64,000 bases of DNA from Aspidapion aeneum (lineage: Eukaryota > Arthropoda > Insecta > Coleoptera > Brentidae): positions 37,778,667 through 37,842,666 of the forward strand of contig OY755045.1 of the NCBI GenBank assembly GCA_963576565.1, given 5' to 3'. The translations under genes and the position numbers were made by a program. The notes under the pieces are model-generated. The model saw only the letters and a program-made list of their open reading frames with translations. It did not search any database and had not been told where the DNA came from. This document shows, piece by piece, positions 55,601 to 64,000 of this stretch (position 1 is its first letter; every line of letters starts with the position of its first letter).

Positions 55601-56969
55601 GTTAGTCAAAATTTGGGTTAGCAAGTCGATCGACTTTTGAGTGTCACGGGTGTGTAGCGTCCACAGCTTTTGTGAGAGAGACAAGACGAACCTATTCTAC
55701 AAAGGGGATATAGCAGTGTAGACTAAATAAGGGTAAGTGGGTGAACCAACCTCCTCTCAAAGTTTCCATAGACCTTTCAATAAATAAGTAGCCCTCTAAA
55801 ACTGTGTTGATTTTTAGCCTTGGTCTTGATCCATCCGCCAAGTAATTTTCCCGGCGGACGCCAAGGCTAACATTGCCCTTATCGTTATCGATACGGTCGA
55901 ATCGGATTAACCTTGTTATCTCGATTCGACAGTGCGGTACAATTAGGTTCAACCTAAGGGAGCTTCGTTGTTTGGGGTTCGGTTCCAAACCGCTCCCTAC
56001 CCAAAAAGCACCCTTACGGCCCCCTGAACCGTGACATGCTTGCCATTTAATTTTATTAAGACAATTTGAAGCTATTACATTTTTTTTTTAAAGATCTGCC
56101 AACTCCGTAGACTTTTACTTGAATTAGGTTAATTGTGTTACGTTCCTTTAATAGTTGTAGTAAAACTCATACAATTTTATATTAAATTGTACAATCTCTC
56201 ATAAAAACTTCTTCTTACTGTGCCACCTCCTAGGGGAGGTTGGCTATCATCACAGCTATCCGAACCTTATTTGCGGCTGCAAACCATTCTCTGAGGTTTT
56301 TTAACCAGAAGATTAAGGTTGTTGTACGTCTTGCTTGAATTTTCTTTCCATAATATTTTGCAATAACTGGTGTTTAGGGCCTTTTGCAACATATGCAAAG
56401 TATTTAAGTTTTTTTCTTTAGTATCTTATTTATTTTTTTTTTTAATAAAAACTAAAAATGGACAATTCTTTTGTAATATGTAATAATTTGTAAAGATTTG
56501 CAAACACCCCAGAAACCCCTTTTTCTTATAGAATGCGAATTCCGGAATGAAATTAAAGAAATGGACGGTAATAGGAATTTATTAGAATTATTAAAAGTAA
56601 TATCCCGTTTTTAATGAGTTATAAGCTTTTCTTTGGCAAAAAATCAAAAACGCATATTCAGGGTTAACTGCAAACTCCGAAGAAAAGCAAAATAGGTTTG
56701 GTACAGTCAGGTACGCAATATTTTTGTTATATTTTTTAAAATTAGTTTTGATGATGACTCGAGCTTTGCTATTTTTTGGCATGGCATGTCATGCCCTAAT
56801 TAGAAAATTTTATAATAGTACTAGTCTATCTAAAATAAGTTCACTCAAAGACCGCTGTCCTGATTTTTTCAAATTTGGCATAAAAATTCTTTGGCACCCA
56901 AAGAAGAAACCATTATTTTTAGTGCTATGCTATAAGATAACCAATACAACATTCCACTATATATTCCGT
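55601..56969. other. Unassigned stretch
   Basis: The frame 55692-55988 (minus, 98 codons) lies in a GC-richer part and is unrecognised; it may be the upstream part of the LINE fragment before it. The rest is AT-rich. Confidence 0.4.
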
Positions 56970-57215
56970 TTTTAGACCTTGAAAAAGCTTTCGATAGCAT
57001 TTAGCACTGGGCAGTAAAAGGTTCTTTAATTAATAGCTGAATAGATCACAGATACACTGACATAATAGAAAATATATATATAGCGAATCAATAACATCAA
57101 TCAAAATCCACGAAGGAGCCAAGCCAATCCACAGAAACGGAGGTGTCAGACAGTGTAACACAATATCCCCTAAACTATTTAACCAGGCCCTAGAAGATGT
57201 TTTTAAGTGAAACCA
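56970..57215 (+). pseudogene. RTE-like LINE, copy C (internal fragment)
   Basis: Reads LDLEKAFDSI near 56975 (first catalytic aspartate block). It then matches copy A (895-1010) over ACATC-ATCAAAATC-ACGAAGGA-CCAA-CCAATCC and ACAATATCCCCTAAACTATTT-ACCAGGCCCTAGAAG-TGTTTTTA. It ends abruptly before YADD. Stops and shifts are present. Confidence 0.75.
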
Positions 57216-57823
57216 ACTTCGAAGTTTAGTTTATTGTCCCAAGACCGACAATAATTCTTTTTTTTGTAGGAAGGTGAACAATTGTTTTAAAAACAATAAT
57301 AAAATACTTGTTAAAATTAATATCGACTGACTACATTCATTTTTTGAAGAGTGATTATTTAAAAGTATTTTTATTTTCGTAGGCAAGAAAATTTTAAAAA
57401 ACTTTTTAAGGCTTAAAAGCCGTGCACTAAACTAATTAAAAAGGTAACTTAACGAAAAGCTGAAAAATAGAAAATAAAACAAAAGACAAACAAAATAAAA
57501 TGCTCTGAACCTGGTTTCATAACAATTTTTTTGTCGAGCGGTTGAACAATCTTCTTTTTTTATTTTTTGCGCGATTTTTCTACTAATTAACTGAAAAAAT
57601 ATTTAAAAAGTTCATCAAACAATGCGTTTTATAAAAGTCAAGTTTTAAAAGTACACAAAGTGAACTTTGTGGGTTAGAGGTGACTTTTTGAAATACCCAC
57701 GCCGTTTTTTTTTCCTGTTTTGCGCGTCAGATTTGGGGCGTCACAGAAATTCTACCAGAAAAGTTATAGTCTGGTTCACCTATTAGTAAACAGCTTGCCA
57801 CTGATTGGTGAGAACTCTAAGTC
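57216..57823. other. Unassigned AT-rich stretch
   Basis: Nothing supported. Confidence 0.4.
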
Positions 57824-57825
57824 TA

Positions 57826-58413
57826 CAGGGTGTTCTAAGTTAAGTGTCCACCATTGCTAACTTTTTTATTAATAAAGTTAGAAAAAGGCGTAAATTGGCA
57901 AACTAGTAGAATTTTTGATGCTCTTTAGAATAATATAAAATACGCTTTTTGGAGTATTCGAATTTTTTTTAAAAACATTAAAAAATAATTAATAAACACC
58001 CTGTATTTAATAACTTTTTCTGATAAGTCTTCAATTCTAAACAAAAATTGACTTTTAATTTTTTTTAAAGTTAAAAATGACGAAGATACTTTAAATTCAA
58101 AATTACGCATTGAAATTTTATTTGGCAGATTTAAGCGTAATTTTGAAGTTGGAATATCTTCATTATTTTTAACTTTAGGAAAAAAATCAAAGAATAATTT
58201 TTGTTAAGAATTGAAAGACCTATTAGAAAAAATTATAAAATTCAATTTAATTAAAATTTGTTTTATGTTTTTTGAAAAAACTTGTAACTTCATTAACGCG
58301 ATGTTTGATTTTTTTTTTGATTTAAGCATCTTAACGAGCGTCAAATTAAACTTTTTTCTATCTTTAATAATAACCAAGTTAACAATGTTGGGCACTTAAC
58401 TTGGAACACCCTG
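57826..58413. repeat. 588-bp foldback MITE with CAGGGTGT termini
   Basis: Left end CAGGGTGTTCTAAGTTAAGTGTCCA (57826-57850) mirrors right end TGGGCACTTAACTTGGAACACCCTG (58389-58413). TA flanks both sides (57824-57825 and 58414-58415). The interior also folds: AAAGTTAAAAATGACGAAGATACTTTAAATTCAAAATTACGC near 58060-58107 mirrors GCGTAATTTTGAAGTTGGAATATCTTCATTATTTTTAACTTT near 58135-58175. An internal CACCCTGTA at about 57998-58006 marks a possible nested end. The short frames on both strands here are by-products. Confidence 0.8.
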
Positions 58414-58415
58414 TA

Positions 58416-58808
58416 TAGTATTTTACAGAAAATGACAAAAACTGTGATTTAATTAAATACACTAGACAACGAGACAACACACCAGCGTAAGTCAGAGATG
58501 CGTTGACATCAAAATCCGTTAGAAGTCAAAATTACACAGGGTGTTTTAAAAAAATTAAGAATACTTTATTTTTATGTCCAGTTACAAAAATTTTATTAAT
58601 ATGATGTTAGTGGTTCAAGGACAGATTAGCGGAATAAACTTTATGAGAATACAACAAACCTGAAAATTTTTCTAAAAACAAGTCAATGGTTGCCTTAAAT
58701 TTTCTTTTTTTTTAGCCTAGCCTCTCATATAAATGATTCCTATTGATACCGAAAACAATAAAATATATATGAGCACTTATAAATGGCTAAAAAAACATTT
58801 ATTCATCC
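58416..58808. other. Spacer with another CAGGGTGT terminus
   Basis: ACACAGGGTGTTTTAAAAAAATT at about 58536 resembles the neighbouring MITE end, but no partner end is seen before the LINE insertion. Confidence 0.45.
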
Positions 58809-58913
58809 TGCCACTATTAGTAGTAGTAGTAGTAGTAGTAGTGGGGGGGTTGACCCGCAGGTCTGACAAGTAGGCCAGAGTAGGCCCTTTTTGCCATGCC
58901 CCAAGTCTGTCCC

Positions 58914-59273
58914 TTAACCCACTCTCTGCACTTCCCTTTGATGGTCGGGTAACTCATTGGGCCTTCCTGTTCTCTTTACAAAGTCCAGTAAGTCTGCCCA
59001 TTTGAGCATGTGCAGTTCTTCCTCGCTCAGAGTTGGCGCTCCGAGTGCCTGTTGTCTCATCCTTGCGTAGGCCTCGCATTCTGCCACGAGGTGTCTTGAT
59101 GTCTCTTCTTCCTGTCCACAGGCTGGGCAGGTAGGGTCATTCTCGACTCCTATACGTGTCATGTGCTTCCTCAACCGGTTATGTCCGGTTAGAGTACCTA
59201 TCAGCAGTCCGAGGTCTTTTCGTGTCCGTCCCAGCATCCATCTAATTCTGGTCGCTTTTGGACGGTCTACGAA
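58914..59273 (-). pseudogene. LINE C-terminal zinc-knuckle domain
   Basis: Same frame again. From the ATG at 59235-59237, residues C37, C40, H49 and C54 (CPAC then RHLVAEC) form the CxxC...H...C knuckle found after RNase H in I/R1-like LINEs, thought to bind nucleic acid. Ends VQRVG then a stop at 58914-58916, which appears to be the true end of the ORF. The untranslated tail follows. Confidence 0.85.
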
Positions 59274-60164
59274 TTATCTGGTCTGTCTGCAACCCGTTTC
59301 TGTTTCCCAGGAGTTTAATAGCGCGTCCTGGGCCCATTTGTTGAGTTCGCTTTGCACTTGTCTTTTTGTCACGCCCAAAAGTGGCTCCGGTCCTACATAG
59401 GCGGTTCCTGCCCCGAGTCGTGCGAGTTCGTCCGCCTTCTCGTTGCCTGGTACCCCCGTATGTCCCGGAACCCAAACCAGCGTCACCCGTTTGCCATCGC
59501 TTAGGGTCTCCAGCGCCTCTGCGCATTCTTCCACCAAGCCGTCAGCAATCTTGAGTGCGTTTAGCGCCTTCAGGGTGGCTTGACTGTCAGAGCATATATA
59601 TATAAGCTCCTCTTCGCTGTTCCGAACCTCTTCTAGGGTTGCCGCCATTATTATGGCGTAGACTTCTGCTTGAAAAACAGTAGCCTGCTCACCGAGCGAG
59701 TAGCTCTTCTGAACTTCTAGTTTTTCCACGTATACTCCCGCTCCTGTGGTTTGCCTCTCTGGTAGTTTGGATCCATCAGTGTAGCAAACTAAAGCGCTCT
59801 CCTCAAACATCATTTCGTCTCTCTGCCACGCTTCCCTGTCTGGGATGTGGATTTTGTACCTCTTCTCGAGCCTCCAAGGTGCGTGTGCTCTGCTGACCGT
59901 CATTGACGTGAGGGGGATTTCTCTAATTGTCAGCTCTTCTATAGCTAGATGACCAGCTGTTTCCCCTCTTCCTCTCCACTGACCCGTGTCCCGTAGACGT
60001 AGGTAGCTCCCCATCGCCTCCCTCTTGATCCAAGTTGGTAGCGATGGTAGTCCCAGAATTGTCTGTAGGGCCAGGATCGGGGTAGTTCTCATAGCTCCGG
60101 TTATCCCTCTACACATCAGCCCCTGTAGGCTTCTGAGTTTTAGGGATGTGGTCGTTTTCTCCAC
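59274..60164 (-). pseudogene. LINE RT C-terminus and RNase H
   Basis: Same frame as the reverse transcriptase segment; the ATG here is internal. RNase H would remove RNA from the RNA/cDNA hybrid. Numbered from this ATG, the active-site residues are D130 (CYTDGSK), E167 (FQAEVYA), D193 (CSDSQAT), H235 (VPGHTGVPG) and D245 (EKADELA): a complete set. The frame stops at an in-frame TAA (59274-59276), and the reading continues in the same frame into the knuckle domain. Presence of RNase H separates this family from Jockey and RTE. Confidence 0.9.
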
Positions 60165-60191
60165 TGCCGGCCACCAGACTATGGATCCGTA

Positions 60192-60960
60192 TTAGATCCT
60201 CGGTCTCAGTATTGCCGTGTACATCCAGTGGAGGGTCCTGGGGGATAGTCCCCAGGTCCTGCCGACTACCCGTCGTAGCTGCCACATTGTTGCCTGGACC
60301 TTTACGATCATATTGGTAACATGTGGCGGCCAGGTGAGTCCGCTATCAAGAATGACACCCAGGTACTTCAGCTTTGGTACTAAAGCTAGGGGGCTTCCGT
60401 ACATCACGGGTGCTCTAAAACCTTCGATTTTTCTCTTTCTGGTAAACAGTATCATCTCTGTTTTACCTGGGTTAACAGAGAGTCCATTTTCTTGGCACCA
60501 GTTTTCTATGATGCGAACAGCCATTTGCATTCTACTGCAGACAACGTTAAGGAAGCGACCAACCACTTCCACCATGCCATCATCTGCATAGGCATAGGCG
60601 TCGAATCCGTTCTCAGACAAGCGCTTCAGTAGGGTGTCCATAATCAGGCACCACAGGTGGGGCGACAGGCAACTGCCTTGTGGGCACCCTCCCGTGACCC
60701 TAATCCTGACCGTTGACTCCCCCAATGTAGCTTGTATTGCTCGTTGATTTAGTGCAGATCTTACCCATTCAATAATGGGGGTTTCTGCCCCCCTCTCTTG
60801 AAGGGCGGATGTTATCATCTGCACTTTGGCCTTGTCGAAAGCCCCTTCTATGTCAAAGAACACCGCAAGTGCGTATTGCTTGAATTGAAGAGCCTTCTCT
60901 GCCTTATGCACTACTGCATGTATGGCCGAGTCAGTTGACTTGCCCTCCATGTAGGCATGC
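60192..60960 (-). pseudogene. LINE reverse transcriptase, partial
   Basis: The frame is open from the truncation point; the ATG at 60948-60950 is internal (it follows a HAY-type block just inside the element) and is not a natural start. Numbered from that ATG, the catalytic residues are D33 in FFDIEGAFDK and D123/D124 in AYADDGMVE, with GGCPQGSCLSP at about 87-97 and KYLGVILD near 194-201. The fingers and the endonuclease domain are lost by the 5' truncation. It ends at an in-frame TAA (60192-60194), after which the same frame continues. Confidence 0.88.
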
Positions 60961-60971
60961 TGCCACTATTA

Positions 60972-61689
60972 CTGTCTACCTTACAGTGGTAACTAACTTT
61001 AAGTTGTTTAAAAAATGGTACCGAGAAACCAAAGGCTAGCATAGGGTATATCTCCCTTATACATTGGAATTTTCGACACTTATATTTTTTGTTACTGTTC
61101 GATTCTAATTCAGATTTGTTTGCCATTTATCAATTACACAATATATAGAGGGGGAGAGGGCTTGAGGACCACCCATCCAAAAATGGTCAATGTAAAAGGC
61201 TCATGACCAAAACTTATCGATTACTTTTTCTAAAAAAAATGTCACTTTAGAGAAAAGCGGTTCATTAGCTGCGGAGAAATAAGCTTTTTTTGTTTAAAAA
61301 GAAAACGCATATCTACTGGTAATGAACCGAGTTTTGTAGAAATACAATTTAAAAAAAAGAAGTAATCTTCTATATAAGCTTCAATAATTAGTTTTTTACT
61401 TTGCCGACTGTTGGCCCCCTCAACTGCCTAGGTAAACTCGGAAACTAGAATCCAATAGCAACAAAAAAATATATGTGTCGTAAATTCCCACGTAGAGTAG
61501 ATCGCGTTACCACTGCTAGCCTTTGGTCTAATAATTTTACTTTCTTTAATAATATTTTCTAGGGTTATCTACCTACGATCAATTTTAGGGCATTACGGAC
61601 GAAACCAGACAGTTTTATAATTGCGCACCTAGTAGGACGCACGGAAAAGGACAATACCTTTGTTTCATCGGCTTTGTAGGTACACGTTA
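60972..61689. other. Unassigned stretch
   Basis: AT-rich, no supported gene; frame 60911-61126 straddles the LINE edge and is chance. Confidence 0.4.
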
Positions 61690-61912
61690 TTATAAAGTTT
61701 ATATTTTTTCTTTTTAATTTTTATGCTACGCTATATTTTAGACTTTTCTATTAAAAATTTTAAATGACGCGATTTATAGAAGCGCAGTCGGTAATAATGG
61801 TTATAAAGTTTATATTGTTTCTTTTTAGTTTTTATGCTTTGCTGTGTTTTTATCTTTTATTTATTAGTTTTTAAATGGACCAATTTATAGAAGCGCAGTC
61901 GCTAGTAATGCG
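61690..61912. repeat. Tandem duplication, period 111-112 bp
   Basis: Units 61690-61800 and 61801-61912 share TTATAAAGTTTATATT-TTTCTTTTTA, TTTTTATGCT, TTTTAAATG and ATTTATAGAAGCGCAGTCG-TA. They diverge by perhaps 20 percent, so the duplication is old. Confidence 0.75.
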
Positions 61913-64000
61913 CAATAGGGTGATAAAAATAAATTTGAAGTAATTTTAACTCTATACTTTTTTTTCAAAATTTAGGTTTAAATTTAATTTTGTTTTTTTT
62001 GTTAATAATTTAAAAATTCTTCAGTCGGTTCGGTTCGGTTAAAATATAAAAATTCGTTAAAAAATGTGTCAACTGCAGAAGCTACCGAAATACATTTCTC
62101 CTCACGTTCGGGCGAGACTTTGGCATTTAAACAATCTGTCACCACATCCTTATACGTCGTTATTTGCCACCTTAACCGCCTGCAAAAGCCCCATTCCTGC
62201 TGTTCATTAATTAAAGAAAGCCGAAGGGCATTCCTGCCATTTTGGCCTTCTCTGGCCGTCCCTTTGCCACCTTGCGGCTATACCGGATGGGCCAAAAAAG
62301 GTTACACTAAATCTATTTGTTAATAACTGTAAATGTCCGAAAGAGCTTGGTATTCCTCAAAACGAAAAAACCCCGAAAAACACCCCTTTGGGATTTTCAA
62401 AAAATGGTTAATTTGATTAATTTAAGCTCGCACTCCCGAAAGGTTAGATTTTTCCTGCGAACTACACAGGGCGAGTGTTTGGACGTGTAGCAGGTGGCCT
62501 TTTTGACAGTGGTAATGTAAAATCGAGTGGCCTAGGCTTGTTGCAAGCTACCAATTTGTGCAACAATTTAAATGGCTGATAAAATTATTAAAAGGTATTA
62601 AATTTATTATTTATTGCGATCTTAAAAGGGAATTTGGCGGTTTTTAGAGGAAGTATATACTATAAGCGTTTTTCTCAATTATGTAAACAATGTACGAAAA
62701 TCATAGATACCTATTCAATTTTCTTCTTTAAACTTCACATTTTCACTTCTTTATATTTATTAAACAAATATCAAATTATACTACTATTAAACTTTAGTAT
62801 TCTGATATTTTAAAATTTATGATAATATTTACACTTTTTAAACTTTTAGGTTTTAAGAACCTTTTGTAGGTTTGTTGTAAATATATTTATTTAGCAACAT
62901 TTAAATGTTGATTGAATAATTCTAGGTATTCAATCAACTGTTTAATTTACTACTGTTTAGGTTTGGGATGTTACATTGATTAAAAATGCTGATTTTAGGG
63001 CAACGAAAGGTTTGTATTTGATGTTAAGAAAGCAGAAAAGAACAATATTCAACACTTAACACTGGAAACAGCAATAATAAAAATGTTTAAAATTAAAATA
63101 AACTCTAAAAGAAAATATCAAAATAGTTATGAATAACAAAAAATAATTGTTTTATACAAAGTTAAAATAATCGACAGATTTAACATTTCCCCAGTTGAAA
63201 AAAACCCCCCTTAAATCAGGCGACGTGAAGTCTCCGAAAACCAACTGAAGAATGCTTTCCCTAACGATTTTTGTGGCAAAAACAACCCTGTTTGTAATCC
63301 CCACTTGCCGTTGATTGGTTTAAACTCTATTAATAGCAAAAATACCATTTATATTCAAATCCAGTTTTGTTACAGACGAAAGTGACGTCACGGCTGTTCG
63401 TCGCGCATAGCGCATGTCCCAAATGCGTGGTTTTCGCGATTTCAAAGGTCTTATGACCAAGATAGATCCCAAAAAGGCATCTTAGGGTCCCAAATAAAAT
63501 CGTTTTCTCAAAATCAGGTGACTATAAAATCCTAACATCCCATTTTTTATAGGAAAACAAACTTTTGGCTAGAAAAAAGACCAGACTTTTATTAAAATTA
63601 AAATTATATACCGCCATATTGTTTTTTTAAGATTGCAAACAAATTTTAAATCGGAAGTTTATTTCATTTAATTTTTTATGATGTCTACCGAAAAAAATCC
63701 TTATGTTTTGTTTATTTTAATTTTAAATTATTGGTGTTAATTATATTTTCATATCGCTTTTCATTTCAAATTAAGTCAAATATCTAGAAAATTTAATATA
63801 ATGCAATATTTATTAATTTATATGAAGAAATGCCTAGTGAAAGGAAGACAGGCTGCATGAACTCGAACAAAAAACAAAGACGGACAATTTCCTTGGAGAA
63901 ATTAATTTTCCAGTAATCCAAGACGGTTAGTAATTAAGTGGGGTGCCGGGTAGGATCACGTAGTTATTAACAAAATTTATTCTGACGCTTTAAAAGATAT
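61913..64000. other. Unassigned AT-rich stretch
   Basis: Includes three units of the CGGTT pentamer near 62022-62039 and one unrecognised frame (62066-62323, plus). No supported gene to the window end. Confidence 0.4.

Larger units (their letters stand above)
58809..60971 (-). mobile_element. 5'-truncated I/R1-like LINE with target duplication and (ACT)n tail
   Basis: The insertion proper is 58820-60960 (2141 bp), flanked by TGCCACTATTA at 58809-58819 and 60961-60971 (a preceding C may extend it to 12 bp). On the minus strand it begins inside the reverse transcriptase, goes on through RNase H and a CCHC-type knuckle, has about 100 bp of 3' untranslated sequence and ends with seven or so ACT units. 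The frame is continuous from 60960 to 58914 apart from two TAA stops. GC content is clearly above that of the surroundings, typical of a LINE younger than its host region. Confidence 0.9.

Noticed and set aside
60217..60591. Plus-strand frame of 124 codons
   Set aside because: Shadow of the LINE reverse transcriptase on the other strand.
1..64000. CRISPR array, operon or bacterial-type system
   Set aside because: No regular short repeats with unique spacers and no compact gene arrangement; all coding signals are eukaryotic transposable elements.

Overview
The window looks like a stretch of repeat-dominated, AT-rich insect nuclear DNA. A beetle or similar insect is plausible from the mix of element families, but no host gene is present to fix the taxon. 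I found no host protein-coding gene, rRNA or tRNA that I can support. Almost everything recognisable is a transposable element (TE) or its remains, separated by long AT-rich stretches in which I see nothing.

The best-preserved element is a BEL/Pao LTR retrotransposon on the minus strand (23358-30487). It has two LTRs (661 and 658 bp) that differ by about three substitutions and one 3-bp indel, a perfect 5-bp target duplication (CCTCT) and TG...CA ends. It carries gag, zinc knuckle and aspartic protease, reverse transcriptase (RT)/RNase H, and integrase. The coding frame is broken three times by small shifts, so this copy cannot make its polyprotein as written, unless the shifts are assembly errors.

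The second well-kept element is a 5'-truncated non-LTR retrotransposon (LINE) of the RNase H-bearing I/R1-like group (58820-60960, minus strand). It has an 11-12 bp target duplication, an (ACT)n 3' tail and one uninterrupted reading frame carrying two TAA stops. Related tails or fragments of this group occur at 12109-12185, 13900-14450, 16890-17260, 21284-22035 and 42095-42300. Other LINE remains are three RTE-like copies (850-1740, 7808-8420, 56970-57215), a second RTE-like family (13160-13560, 41190-41780), further RT pieces (11623-11925, 39265-39830, 53870-54060), a Jockey-like RT (50410-51484) and C-terminal or RNase H fragments (48690-49690, 52925-53385, 55145-55600).

DNA transposons are represented by a hAT-like element with a perfect 8-bp duplication (5775-6821) that contains a nested PIF/Harbinger-like MITE (5817-5986). 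There is also a hAT-like MITE (10887-11205), a gutted Harbinger-like element with a short ORF (44923-46311), mariner fragments (46960-47375 and 50113-50395), and several foldback (inverted-repeat) elements. The foldbacks are at 4188-4507, 18062-19114, 33345-34791 and 57826-58413; the last two have CAGGGTGT termini flanked by TA. A possible Penelope-related stretch (19600-19760) carries a hammerhead-ribozyme-like core on the minus strand.

The most unusual items are the 1.45-kb near-palindrome at 33345-34791, the hammerhead-like motif at 19681-19714, the shared CAGGGTGT ends on otherwise different elements, and the set of insertions whose boundaries can be read to the base from their target duplications. 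No clearly new biological system is visible.
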